A stretch of 35,562 nucleotides of DNA from Pseudomonas inefficax (GTDB lineage: Bacteria; Pseudomonadota; Gammaproteobacteria; Pseudomonadales; Pseudomonadaceae). The notes under the pieces were generated by a model that was not told the DNA's origin, did no database searches, and saw only the letters and a program-made list of their open reading frames with translations. The stretch is from NCBI RefSeq assembly GCF_900277125.1, contig NZ_OPYN01000048.1, forward strand, positions 1 to 35,562, read 5' to 3'. Position numbers and translations under genes: made by a program. The first letter of the stretch is position 1. Each line of letters starts with the position of its first letter. This document shows, piece by piece, positions 1 through 7,654 of this stretch.

Positions 1-143
1 TCCGGGCAGCAGCGTTGCAGCAGTGCCGCACAGGCAGCATCGCCGCCGAGCAAGGCCAGATGGAAGACATGCGCCGGGCCGTCGAAATACAGCGACGGGC
101 GGGCGTGCAGTTCGTTGTGCAAGGCGGTGCGTTGAGGATGCAT
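1..143 (-). CDS. DUF3422 family protein, 5' end only
   Basis: The minus strand reads from an ATG at 143-141 through about 47 codons to the window edge without a stop. The N-terminus begins MHPQRTALHNELHARPS and continues with LYFDGPAHVFHLALLGG. The HNELHARPS signature is typical of the start of DUF3422 proteins, which are usually a little over 400 residues and often carry C-terminal membrane segments, so most of this gene lies outside the window. No function is established for the family to my knowledge. The ribosome-binding site is weak (AGG about 12 bases upstream). Family assignment rests on the N-terminal signature only. Confidence 0.75.
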   Translation of the reverse strand, partial: MHPQRTALHNELHARPSLYFDGPAHVFHLALLGGDAACAALLQRCCP

Positions 144-240
144 GGGTGGTCCGGCCTGGTGTTGTGATTGTGGGGGTACCAGGAAGTGGGACTTTTCGGG
201 GGGAGGGGAAAGTCACGCGGGGGCAGAGTTTTGTGTCGTC

Positions 241-277
241 TGTACCGGCCTCTTCGCGGGCAAGCCCGCTCCCACAG
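241..277 (+). repeat. REP element (single)
   Basis: A P. putida-type repetitive extragenic palindrome: TGTACCGGCCTCTTCGCGGG, then CAAG, then CCCGCTCCCACAG. The stem is GCGGG/CCCGC. It lies between the DUF3422 gene and the DUF6429 gene. Confidence 0.9.
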
Positions 278-311
278 TTCAGGCCTGCACCGCAAAGGAG
301 TCCCGGTATCA

Positions 312-548
312 TTACTGTTCGGTTTTTTCAGCGAACAGCTGATCTGCGATTTGCTTCCCTCGCTCCATGCCTTCAGGTGTCAACCGAACTGATTTCGCCT
401 TGCCCCGCGGTTGAGTAATAAAGCCTTGCTCATGCAGATTGTTCATTACCTCGAAGTCAAAACCTTTCCAGGCACTGCCTCCGTTGAAGCTGAAGGTGGC
501 TAGCAGGGCAAGTACAGCTTCTTCGATCAACTTGTCGTCATAGGTCAT
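312..548 (-). CDS. DUF6429 family small protein
   Basis: A 78-residue protein. The segments EAVLALLATFSFNGGSAWKG, FEVMNNLHEQGFI and KAKSVRLTPEGMERGKQIAD match the layout of the small DUF6429 proteins, including the conserved AWKGFD, LHE-G-I and KAKSV-LT-EG elements. The shape (two helices, then a short hairpin-like KSV-LT strand) looks like a winged-helix fold, but that is my inference and no function is known. The start ATG at 548-546 has a GAGG about 9 bases upstream. It stands alone, flanked by REP elements on both sides. Confidence 0.8.
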   Translation of the reverse strand: MTYDDKLIEEAVLALLATFSFNGGSAWKGFDFEVMNNLHEQGFITQPRGKAKSVRLTPEGMERGKQIADQLFAEKTEQ

Positions 549-650
549 GATCTCGGCCTCGTTCAGTGCTGCATCTATGTGTCGTTGGCAGCGACATATT
601 TACCAAACGTGTTCTCGAAATGGCTTTTTTGCGACATATCCTGTGAAGCC

Positions 651-750
651 TGTACCGGCCTCTTCGCGGGCAAGCCCACTCCCACAGGTACGGTGCTGCT
701 CAGGCCTGCGCTATCCCTGTGGGAGCGGGTTTACCCGCGAAGGGGCCGGT
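651..750. repeat. REP pair in inverted orientation (BIME-like)
   Basis: Two REPs face each other: 651-687 (TGTACCGGCCTCTTCGCGGG then CAAGCCCACTCCCACAGG) and 717-750 (CTGTGGGAGCGGGTTTACCC then GCGAAGGGGCCGGT). The 29 bases between them are unique. The first copy has a G-to-A change in the right stem (CCCAC for CCCGC). The pair occupies most of the gap between the DUF6429 and DUF6124 genes. Confidence 0.9.
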
Positions 751-773
751 GAGCTCGGCATCAATTCCAAGCC

Positions 774-1013
774 TTACTCGCGGTTCAACAGCAACTGGTT
801 GAGCGCCCGGGTCATTTGCACATTATGCACAGTATTGACCAACAACCCGATGCCCGGTTCGCCAGCGTTGGCGCAGATGTATTCGTCCAGGGTGTCCTCG
901 ATGCCGAGCAGCAACTGCGAGACATATCGCAGCGCCTCGGGTGAGGGCAAGTCGTTGTTGATGGTGTAGAACGAAGGGGCTTTGACAGGTGGATCTGGAA
1001 CGACTTTTTTCAT
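774..1013 (-). CDS. DUF6124/DUF3077-type small protein
   Basis: A 79-residue protein beginning MKKVVPDPPVKAPSFYTINN. The N-terminal DPP motif, the central helix around EALRYVSQLLLGIEDTLDEY and the acidic/hydrophobic C-terminal helix are typical of the small Pseudomonas proteins labelled DUF3077 or DUF6124, which often occur in several copies per genome. No function is known. The ATG at 1013-1011 has only a weak AGAG about 10 bases upstream. The long structured leader (1014-1180) on the same strand may matter for its expression. Confidence 0.7.
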   Translation of the reverse strand: MKKVVPDPPVKAPSFYTINNDLPSPEALRYVSQLLLGIEDTLDEYICANAGEPGIGLLVNTVHNVQMTRALNQLLLNRE

Positions 1014-1437
1014 GGGCTGACTCTCTTGAGTGGAAAAGAGCCACCGCCGACATTCCTCTCACAGAACAAGGGTGGCAGCCGTACGCGGGGTGAGAGTCCG
1101 GTAGGGAGTCAGCAAAAACCGGCCAGGCCAAAGGCCTGCCCACGCACAGCTGCCATTGCAGCGCTGATCCCCTCATGAAGCTGGGCTCTCACACCCAATC
1201 GCCAATTGTGACGACCCGGGGAAATTAGCCCTGATGCTCATGTTCAACAACAGAGAAACGGCTGCGACGCGGGTAGGATAATTCCCAAGCTACCTCCAGC
1301 TGAAGCATTTGGTTTCAGGTTGGGAAAAGTCTTACGAATGTCGGGGGGCCTGGCTTGAATTTTGTGGTGGTGCACAAATCGAGCGCCGCGCGGGCGACGC
1401 TCGGTCTAACAGACGCTGAAAGCCTCTCGACGAACCC
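1014..1437. other. Gene-free region with leader hairpins
   Basis: I find no convincing gene in these 424 bases. The part next to the DUF6124 start holds an inverted repeat CTCTCAC (1056-1062) / GTGAGAG (1090-1096) with a 27-base loop. Further out on the minus strand is a compact hairpin CAGGCC-TTT-GGCCTG (1138-1124) followed by GGTTTTTG, which looks like a weak intrinsic terminator or attenuator upstream of the DUF6124 gene. The remainder (about 1180-1370) shows nothing I can name. Confidence 0.45.
1376..1403 (-). terminator. Possible terminator of the ALDH/permease unit
   Basis: Downstream of the ALDH stop, the minus strand forms CGAGCG ... CGCTCG (1403-1398 with 1385-1380) enclosing a GC-rich palindromic loop, followed by ATTTGTG. 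The T-run is poor, so this could equally be a Rho-dependent end or a plain hairpin. Confidence 0.35.
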
Positions 1438-2868
1438 CTAGCCCAAACACCGCGTCACATGCTTGACCGACTGGTAGGCGGACAACCCCCAAGGCCCCAG
1501 CTCACGCCCGATCCCGCTGCCCTTGGTACCACCCCACGAGGTCTCGACGAACACCGCCTGTACCGAGTTGATCCACACATGGCCAACCTCCAGGGCATCG
1601 GCCACCCGCTCGGCGCGCTCCAGGTCGGCGGAGCACACCGTCGCCACCAGCCCGAAACGGCTATCGTTGGCCTCGGCAATCGCCTGTTCCTCGGTCGCAA
1701 AGCGGCGCGCGCACAGCACCGGGCCAAAGATTTCCTCGGTCCACAGGCGGCTGTCTTTCGGCACATCGGCATACAGCGTCGGGCTGACGAACCAGCCATC
1801 CCGGTCCAGCGCCTTGCCTCCGGCCAGGCACTGCAGGCCTTCTTCCCGAGCCGTGGCAAAGTAACCGGCCACCTTCAGCCACTGCGCCTGGCTGGTCAGC
1901 GGCCCCATGTCGACCTCTTCGCTCAACGGATTACCAACCCGCAGGTTTTCCAGTGCAGCCTGCAAGCGCGGCAACAGCGCATCGGCGATGCCTTCCTGCA
2001 CCAGCAGCCGCGAAGTGGCCGAGCACATCTGCCCGGCGTTCCAGGTGATGCCCGCGACGATCCATTCCACCGCCTGGCCCACGTCGCAATCATCGAACAC
2101 CACGATCGCCGACTTGCCGCCCAACTCCAGCGTCACCGGCCGGCACTGCGCCGAAGCGCTGCGCATTACCTGGCTGCCGACACTATTGCTGCCGGTGAAC
2201 GACAACTTGTCCAAGCCATTGTGATTGCTCAGTGCGGCGCCGGTCTCGGCCTTGCCGTTGACGATGTTCAACACCCCGGCCGGCAGCCCCAGGGCATCGG
2301 CAATCTGGCCATAGGCCTGTTCGATCAGTGGGGTGACTTCCGACGGCTTGAGCACCACGGTGCAACCGGCGGCCAGGGCCGGGGCGAGCTTCCAGGCGCT
2401 GGTCACCAGCGGGAAGTTCCACGGCACGATCAGGCCGACCACGCCCACCGGTTCCAGGCGGGTGCGAGCGCTGAAGCCCGGCGCAGCCAACGGCACATCA
2501 CGGTTTTTCGATGGCAGTTGCTCGGCCAGTTCGGCGTAGTAGCCGAAGGTGGCAATGGCGTCGTCCAGGTCGATTTCCGCCTCGTGACGTGGCTTGCCGT
2601 TGTTGCGCATCTGCAAGGTGATCAACGCTTCACGGCGCTGCCCGAGTTGTTCGGCAAAGCCGCGCAGGTAGGCGGCGCGTTTGCTGGCGCTGGTGATTTT
2701 CCAGGCGGGCAGGGCGCCACGGGCAGCGCTCACCGCCTGGTCTACCTGGGCGACGCTGGCGGCCATCAGTTCGGCAAACGGTTGCCCAAGGGCCGGGTCA
2801 TTGACGCTGATGCAGTCGCTGCCCTGGCCTTCGACCCAGCGGCCGGCAATGTAGTGGGAAGTGGTCAT
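1438..2868 (-). CDS. NAD(P)-dependent aldehyde dehydrogenase (betaine-aldehyde-dehydrogenase-like)
   Basis: A 476-residue ALDH-superfamily enzyme that oxidises an aldehyde to its acid in the cytoplasm. The usual elements are in order: cofactor-binding LIVPWNFPL (about 146-154), KPSEVTP (174-180), FTGSNSVG (224-231), catalytic Glu248 in LELGGKS, catalytic Cys282 in NAGQMCSATSR, and EEIFGPVL near 370. Length is normal for the family. The ATG at 2868 lies 13 bases after the stop of the NCS1 permease gene on the same strand, so the two are probably co-transcribed. The substrate cannot be read from the sequence; betaine-aldehyde-like enzymes accept amino-aldehydes, and the nearby ectoine genes make aspartate semialdehyde a candidate. 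That link is inference. Confidence 0.9.
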   Translation of the reverse strand: MTTSHYIAGRWVEGQGSDCISVNDPALGQPFAELMAASVAQVDQAVSAARGALPAWKITSASKRAAYLRGFAEQLGQRREALITLQMRNNGKPRHEAEIDLDDAIATFGYYAELAEQLPSKNRDVPLAAPGFSARTRLEPVGVVGLIVPWNFPLVTSAWKLAPALAAGCTVVLKPSEVTPLIEQAYGQIADALGLPAGVLNIVNGKAETGAALSNHNGLDKLSFTGSNSVGSQVMRSASAQCRPVTLELGGKSAIVVFDDCDVGQAVEWIVAGITWNAGQMCSATSRLLVQEGIADALLPRLQAALENLRVGNPLSEEVDMGPLTSQAQWLKVAGYFATAREEGLQCLAGGKALDRDGWFVSPTLYADVPKDSRLWTEEIFGPVLCARRFATEEQAIAEANDSRFGLVATVCSADLERAERVADALEVGHVWINSVQAVFVETSWGGTKGSGIGRELGPWGLSAYQSVKHVTRCLG

Positions 2869-2881
2869 GGTCGGTTTCCAG

Positions 2882-4381
2882 TCAGGCCATTTCGGCGGTG
2901 GTTACCGGCGTGTGCGCGGTGCTTTTGCAACGCACCCAACGCGGGCCCTGGGGGCCATACACGCCGGCAGGTTCGGGGAACAGGTTGAGCAGCAGCAGGT
3001 ACAGGACGCCTGCCAGCCCCAGGGTGACCGGCAGGCTCAGGTCGATGCCGCCGGCCAGGTCGCCCAGCGGGCCGACGAACTGCCCAGGCAGGTTGACGAA
3101 GCACAGGCCGACCGCCGCGCTGGGGATCCATGCCCCCATGCCGCGCCAGTTCCAGCCATGCAGGAACCAGTAGTGGCCGCCACGCTGGCCGCGGGTGAAC
3201 ACCTGCAGGTCGTCGGCATGGTAGAAGCCGCGGCGAGTGATCAGGCCGAGGATCATGATCACCATCCACGGGCTGGTGCAGGTGATGATCAGCACGGCGA
3301 AGGTCGACACGCTCTGCACCAGGTTGAAGGTGAAACGGCCGATGAAGATGAAACCGATCGCCAGCACGCCGATTAGCAGTGTGGCGCCGGCACGGCTGAG
3401 CAGGCGCGGGAACACGCTGGACATGTCCAGGCCGGTGCCGTACAGCGCCGTGGTGCCAGTGGACATGCCGCCGATCACTGCAATCAGGCACACCGGCAGG
3501 AAGAACCAGCTTGGCGCCACCGCCAGCAGGCCACCGACGTAGTTGTTGGCAGCGATGTAGTCCGGTGCCTGGGTGGCCACCAGGGTGGCGGTGCACAGGC
3601 CGAACAGGAACGGGATGAGTGTCGCGCCTTGGGCCGCGATCACCGCCAGCATGATGCGCGCCTTGGGCGTTTCACGCGGGATGTAGCGCGACCAGTCGCC
3701 GAGGAACGCACCGAACGACACCGGGTTGCTCATGGCCAGGATCGCCGCACCGACGAATGCCGCCCAGAAGCCCGCCTGGCCGAGGTTGACGCTGCCCGCG
3801 TAACCGGCATCGAACGGCCCGGCAAAGGCAACGATGCCCAGCAGGAACAACAGGCTCGAGGCCCACACGGCAATCTTGTTCACCCACAGCATGAAGCGGA
3901 AGCCGAAGATGCACACCACCAGCACCAGTACCGCGAACAGGCCGTAGGCCAGGCCCAGGGTCAGGTCGGTTTCCGGCAGGCCGGCCAGGCGCTTGGCGCC
4001 GCCGACCAGGGCATCGCCCGAGCTCCACACCGACAGCGAAAAGAACGCCACCGCGGTGAGCAGCGACAGGAACGAACCGACGATGCGCCCGTGCACGCCA
4101 AAGTGCGCACCCGACGACACCGCGTTGTTGGTGCCGTTGAGCGCGCCGAACAGGCCCATGGGCGCGAGGATCAGCGCGCCCACGCCAACGCCGAGCAGGA
4201 TCGCCCACACGCCGGCCTGGAACGACAGCCCGAACAGCACCGGGAAGCTGCCCAGTACGGCCGTGGCAAAGGTATTGGCGCCGCCGAAGATCAGGCGGAA
4301 CAGGTCCAGCGGGGAGGCGTCGCGTTGATCGTCGGGGATCTGTTCGACGCCGTTGGTCTCGATACCGGTCGAGTGGCTCAT
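2882..4381 (-). CDS. NCS1-family purine/pyrimidine-type permease
   Basis: A 499-residue integral membrane protein with about 12 hydrophobic segments. The N-terminal cytoplasmic tail (DDQRDASPLDLFRLIFGGAN), the first helices with FGLSFQAGVW and ALNGTNNAVSSGAHFGVHGR, and the PVSFGAFLGDWSRYIP segment are typical of the nucleobase:cation symporter-1 (cytosine/purine/allantoin/hydantoin) family. These carriers import flat heterocycles with Na+ or H+. The ATG at 4381 has GGAG about 8 bases upstream. It heads a two-gene unit with the downstream ALDH gene. The substrate is unknown; the position beside the ectoine genes is noteworthy because ectoine is a tetrahydropyrimidine. Confidence 0.88.
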   Translation of the reverse strand: MSHSTGIETNGVEQIPDDQRDASPLDLFRLIFGGANTFATAVLGSFPVLFGLSFQAGVWAILLGVGVGALILAPMGLFGALNGTNNAVSSGAHFGVHGRIVGSFLSLLTAVAFFSLSVWSSGDALVGGAKRLAGLPETDLTLGLAYGLFAVLVLVVCIFGFRFMLWVNKIAVWASSLLFLLGIVAFAGPFDAGYAGSVNLGQAGFWAAFVGAAILAMSNPVSFGAFLGDWSRYIPRETPKARIMLAVIAAQGATLIPFLFGLCTATLVATQAPDYIAANNYVGGLLAVAPSWFFLPVCLIAVIGGMSTGTTALYGTGLDMSSVFPRLLSRAGATLLIGVLAIGFIFIGRFTFNLVQSVSTFAVLIITCTSPWMVIMILGLITRRGFYHADDLQVFTRGQRGGHYWFLHGWNWRGMGAWIPSAAVGLCFVNLPGQFVGPLGDLAGGIDLSLPVTLGLAGVLYLLLLNLFPEPAGVYGPQGPRWVRCKSTAHTPVTTAEMA

Positions 4382-4475
4382 GGTGATGCTCCAGCGCGGT
4401 TGTTGTGGGCCGGCGCAGTACGCGGGCCTTATTGTGGGTGCGATGGCAGGGCGGCAGGGCCGCGTGAAGGGATGA

Positions 4476-4865
4476 TCAGGCCGGCGATACGACCGACAGG
4501 TGCTCGTGGCAGGCCAGCCACCGTTCGCCGTGGCGGCGGAAGACGATGGTCTCGCGCTCGCTCAAGTGGTGTTCTTCACCGGCGATGCGGATGTGCGTGG
4601 CCACATCGTGCATGAAGATCGCCACGTCACCTTGCAGGCTCACCTGGGCATTGCCCGATTCGCAGGCCAATACCGCAAACCCGTCGGCCTGCCACTGGGC
4701 CCAGAGTTGCTCGTAGGCATGGCGCGACAGCAGCGGTTGCGGCAGGGTGTGGAAAAGGAAGGTGGCGTCTTCGCTGAAGCAGGCAAAATAGCGAGCGGTG
4801 TCGTTGCTGGCGAACGCGGCAACGAGGTCGGCGGCGGCCTGCCGTACCTGGAGTGTCTGGTCCAC
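4476..4865 (-). CDS. NTF2-like (SnoaL/DUF4440-type) small protein
   Basis: A 129-residue protein with the NTF2-like pattern: an N-terminal helix (QAAADLVAAFASNDTARYFA), the CFSEDATFLFHTLPQPLLSR segment and a C-terminal curved sheet ending HGERWLACHEHLSVVS. Such proteins (YybH/DUF4440/SnoaL-like) form cone-shaped pockets that bind or isomerise small molecules, but function varies widely. The start is GTG at 4865-4863 with GAGG about 9 bases upstream. It lies on the same strand, 94 bases upstream of the permease gene, so it could be co-expressed with it. No catalytic assignment is possible from sequence alone. Confidence 0.8.
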   Translation of the reverse strand: MDQTLQVRQAAADLVAAFASNDTARYFACFSEDATFLFHTLPQPLLSRHAYEQLWAQWQADGFAVLACESGNAQVSLQGDVAIFMHDVATHIRIAGEEHHLSERETIVFRRHGERWLACHEHLSVVSPA

Positions 4866-5006
4866 GGGAGTGGCCTCACGGTTCTTGTGATTGTGGTGAA
4901 GCGATTCTGGTGGCGGTTGGCGAGGGGAAAAATCGCTGCGGGCAAATAATCAGTTCAGGAATTTGTGAAGTGATGGCTGCGCTTGCTTGGGTATCGCGCC
5001 GCATAT

Positions 5007-5030
5007 CCTGTGGGAGCGGGCGTGCCCGCT
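5007..5030 (-). repeat. Partial REP element
   Basis: CCTGTGGGAGCGGGCGTGCC then CGCT: the tail and stem of a REP of the GGGCGTGCCC subtype. The usual GAAG.GGC end is missing after the stem. Confidence 0.75.
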
Positions 5031-5068
5031 CTCATAAGGCTGCACATAATTCATTGAATTAGCAGGGA

Positions 5069-5159
5069 CCCTGTGGGAGCGGCTTTAGCCGCGAACACCG
5101 GCGCAGCCGGTGCCAGGCACCGCGTTGGATTCTTCGCGGCTAAAGCCGCTCCCACAGGG
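5069..5159. repeat. REP pair with perfect 27-bp arms
   Basis: CCCTGTGGGAGCGGCTTTAG then CCGCGAA (5069-5095) is the exact inverse of 5133-5159. The stem sequence is GCGGC-TTTA-GCCGC, a different subtype from the GCGGG form elsewhere. The enclosed bases contain CACCGGCGCAGCCGGTG, a second hairpin, so the whole unit can fold as nested stem-loops. Confidence 0.9.
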
Positions 5160-5311
5160 TATGCGGACCGCTTGCGAATTCGGCTCTCTACGCTACAGCG
5201 CAGCCCAAAGGGCTTTCAGCTATCCAACTGTCATCTGACTGCAACGAATATTCAAAGCGGGCCCCAAACAGCAGTATCGGCGGGTTGAAAGGCAGGTTTC
5301 GCGCCGCGCAT

Positions 5312-5400
5312 CCTGTGGGAGCGGGCGTGCCCGCGAAGCATGCAACGCGGAGCATGGCACCGGCTTCGCCGGTGTTCGCGGGCGCGCCCGCTCCCACAGG
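5312..5400. repeat. REP pair, GGGCGTGCCC subtype
   Basis: CCTGTGGGAGCGGGCGTGCC then CGCGAAG (5312-5338) faces TTCGCGGGCGCGCCCGCTCC then CACAGG (5375-5400). Between them CACCGGCTTCGCCGGTG (5358-5374) forms an inner hairpin. It lies 25 bases past the stop of ehuA and may protect or end that transcript. Confidence 0.9.
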
Positions 5401-5425
5401 GTCATACTGAAGCGACGATCGCAGG

Positions 5426-6280
5426 TCAGTTCGCCTCCCGCACGGCACTGAGGAATGCACGGGTCCGCTCCTGCTGCGGGTTTTCGTAGATCTGCGCCGG
5501 CGTCCCCTGTTCGTGGATCTGCCCCTTGTAGAAGAAGCACACCCGATCCGCGAACTCGCGGGCAAAGCCCATCTGATGCGTCACCATCAGCATGGTCAGG
5601 TTGTGCTCGCTGCCCAACCGGCGGATCACGTTCAGCACCTCGCCACACAGTTCCGGGTCCAGCGCCGAGGTCACTTCGTCGAACAGCATCACCTTGGGCC
5701 GCATCGCCAGTGCCCGGGCAATCGCCACGCGCTGTTGCTGGCCACCGGACAATTGCGAGGGGTAGTGCTCGAACTTGTTGCCCAGGCCAACCATCTCCAG
5801 CAGCTCGGCTGCCCGTTCGCGCGCCTCGGCCGGCTTCACGCCCAACACCTGGACCGGGGCCTCGATCACGTTCTGCAAGGCACTCATGTGCGGGAACAGG
5901 TTGAAGCTCTGGAACACCATGCCGATCTTCGCCCGCACCTTGCGTACATGGCGCTCGTTGGCGATGAGCTGCGCGCCGTTGCGCCCGGGCATGTGGGTGA
6001 GCGATTCGCCATCGACTTCGATCATGCCCTGGTCGATGCCTTCAAGCGTCATCAGTACCCGCAGCAACGTCGACTTGCCCGAGCCGCTGGGGCCGATGAT
6101 CGCCACCTTTTCGCCGGGGGCGACATCGAGGTTGAGGCCGTCGAGCACGGTGAAGCTGCCGTAGCGTTTGGTCACGTCCTTGAAGCTGACGATCGGTTGG
6201 GCAATGGCCGGTGTGGGCATGTGGGTGTCCAGCGGCTGGGTGGCGGTGGCAGTGGCGAAGTGGGTCACAGGGGCGATCAT
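5426..6280 (-). CDS. ehuA: Ectoine/hydroxyectoine ABC transporter, ATP-binding protein
   Basis: A 284-residue ATPase of the polar-amino-acid ABC importer type that powers uptake through EhuC/EhuD. Walker A GPSGSGKST is at 63-71, LSGGQ at 177-181 and Walker B VMLFDEVT at 197-204, with the switch histidine in VTHQMG. An N-terminal extension of about 28 residues precedes the domain; an internal Met21 is an alternative start. The ATG at 6280 overlaps the ehuD stop (ATGA) and has GGAG 8 bases upstream, so I chose it. It is the last gene of ehuB-C-D-A. The substrate is inferred from the neighbouring ectoine catabolic genes, since the ATPase alone would only be called an amino-acid transporter. Confidence 0.9.
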   Translation of the reverse strand: MIAPVTHFATATATQPLDTHMPTPAIAQPIVSFKDVTKRYGSFTVLDGLNLDVAPGEKVAIIGPSGSGKSTLLRVLMTLEGIDQGMIEVDGESLTHMPGRNGAQLIANERHVRKVRAKIGMVFQSFNLFPHMSALQNVIEAPVQVLGVKPAEARERAAELLEMVGLGNKFEHYPSQLSGGQQQRVAIARALAMRPKVMLFDEVTSALDPELCGEVLNVIRRLGSEHNLTMLMVTHQMGFAREFADRVCFFYKGQIHEQGTPAQIYENPQQERTRAFLSAVREAN

Positions 6281-6936
6281 CAGCGGAGCTCCAGGCGCAC
6301 TTCAAGGCGCCGAACGAGGTAGGCCAGAGCGACGCTCAAGGCCAGGAAGAACAGACCGACCAGGGTGATCGGCTCGAGGTAGCGGAAGCTTTCCGAGCCG
6401 ACGTTCTTGGCCTGCTGCATGATTTCCACCACGGTGATGGCCGACAGCACCGGGGTGTCCTTGAGCATGGCGATCAGGTAGTTGCCCAACGGCGGCAGGA
6501 TCGGCCGAATCGCCTGGGGCAGGATGACTGCCCGGTAGGCGGTCCACGGTGCGAAGTTGAGGGCGACTACCGCTTCCCATTGGCTGCGCGCCACCGAGTC
6601 GAGGCCGCCGCGGTAAACCTCGGCCAGGTAACAGGCGTAGTGCACGCCGATACCGATGATGCCAGCCTGCATGGCGGTCATGTTGACGCCGTAGTTGGGC
6701 AGCACGTAATAGAGGAAATACACCTGGATCAGCAGCGGTGTACTGCGGATGAACTCGATCAGCAATGCCACCGGCCACGACAGCCAGGCCTGACGGCTGC
6801 GCCGGGCGATGGCCAGGAACAGGCCCAGCACCACCGCAATCAGGAAGCCTACCAAGGTGATGCCCAGGGTTTTCAGCGACGCCTGCAGCAAGTCGGGCAG
6901 GATTTGCGCGACGTAGTTCCAGTCCCAGAAATTCAT
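6280..6936 (-). CDS. ehuD: Ectoine/hydroxyectoine ABC transporter, permease subunit
   Basis: A 218-residue inner-membrane permease of the His/Glu/Gln family. It has about five hydrophobic segments (for example TLGITLVGFLIAVVLGLFLA) and the cytoplasmic EAA loop VARSQWEAVVALNF, followed by ILPQAIRPILPPLGN, which docks on the ATPase. It pairs with EhuC to form the channel. It overlaps ehuC by 4 bases at the start and ehuA by the ATGA at the end, pointing to translational coupling. Confidence 0.9.
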   Translation of the reverse strand: MNFWDWNYVAQILPDLLQASLKTLGITLVGFLIAVVLGLFLAIARRSRQAWLSWPVALLIEFIRSTPLLIQVYFLYYVLPNYGVNMTAMQAGIIGIGVHYACYLAEVYRGGLDSVARSQWEAVVALNFAPWTAYRAVILPQAIRPILPPLGNYLIAMLKDTPVLSAITVVEIMQQAKNVGSESFRYLEPITLVGLFFLALSVALAYLVRRLEVRLELR

Positions 6937-7592
6937 GACAGGCTCCCCCGCAGGCGACCGCGGCTAAGGCGCCGTTCGACCCGACGCATGAGGAAGTTGA
7001 TGACCTGCGCCAGGACGAAGTAGAGCAGCAGGGTGAGGCTGAAGATTTCCAGGGTCTGGAAAGTCGCCTGGTCCAGCTGACGGGCGCGGAAGCTAAGGTC
7101 CGACAGGGTGATCAGCGACACCAGCGAGGTGTTTTTCAGCAGTTCGATCAGCAGGTTGGTGCCAGGTGCGATGGCCGCCAGCAATGCCTGCGGCAGGATG
7201 ATCCGCCGGAAGCGGATGGTGGCGGGCATGTTCAGCGCGGTGCAGGCTTCGTACTGCCCCTTGGCCACCGAGCTGATCGCCCCGCGCATCACTTCGGCAC
7301 CGTAGGCACCGATATGCAGCCCGAGGCCGACGATGGCCACGGTGTAGGCGCTGAGTTCGAGGTTGAACGGTGGCAGCGGCAATACGAAGAACAGCCAGAA
7401 CAACTGCACCAGCAACGAGGTGCCGCGGAACAGCTCGATGTAGGCCACGCACAGCCAGCTCAATGGCCGCCATGACGAACGCCGGCCGAGGGCGGCGAGG
7501 ATCGCGGCGACGATGGCCAGCAGCGAGCCGAAGAAGGTGACCTGGATGGTGACCCAGGCGCCTTGCAGTAACAACGGTATCAATTCACCCAT
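6933..7592 (-). CDS. ehuC: Ectoine/hydroxyectoine ABC transporter, permease subunit
   Basis: A 219-residue permease of the same family as EhuD. The membrane segments include WVTIQVTFFGSLLAIVAAIL and YIELFRGTSLLVQLFWLFFV; the EAA loop reads VAKGQYEACTALNM with IILPQALLAAIAPG after it. It follows ehuB by 62 bases and overlaps ehuD by 4 bases. Two related but distinct permeases are usual for Ehu-type systems. Confidence 0.9.
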   Translation of the reverse strand: MGELIPLLLQGAWVTIQVTFFGSLLAIVAAILAALGRRSSWRPLSWLCVAYIELFRGTSLLVQLFWLFFVLPLPPFNLELSAYTVAIVGLGLHIGAYGAEVMRGAISSVAKGQYEACTALNMPATIRFRRIILPQALLAAIAPGTNLLIELLKNTSLVSLITLSDLSFRARQLDQATFQTLEIFSLTLLLYFVLAQVINFLMRRVERRLSRGRLRGSLS

Positions 7593-7654
7593 GGTTCGAC
7601 CTGAATAATCGGATTACACAGGGACTGGCATGGCAAACGCCATGCCACCTCGAT

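Larger units (their letters stand above)
4866..5425. other. Gene-free REP-rich spacer
   Basis: These 560 bases between ehuA and the NTF2-like gene hold one partial REP and two inverted REP pairs (listed separately). The rest, including 5160-5311, shows no convincing reading frame or named element. Confidence 0.7.

Noticed and set aside
1261..1370. A small gene or RNA between the DUF6124 gene and the ALDH gene
   Set aside because: No start with ribosome-binding site, no persistent frame and no convincing fold.
1459..2988. A 509-codon plus-strand frame opposite the ALDH gene
   Set aside because: It is antisense to a complete aldehyde dehydrogenase with all catalytic residues; no ribosome-binding site or recognisable motif.
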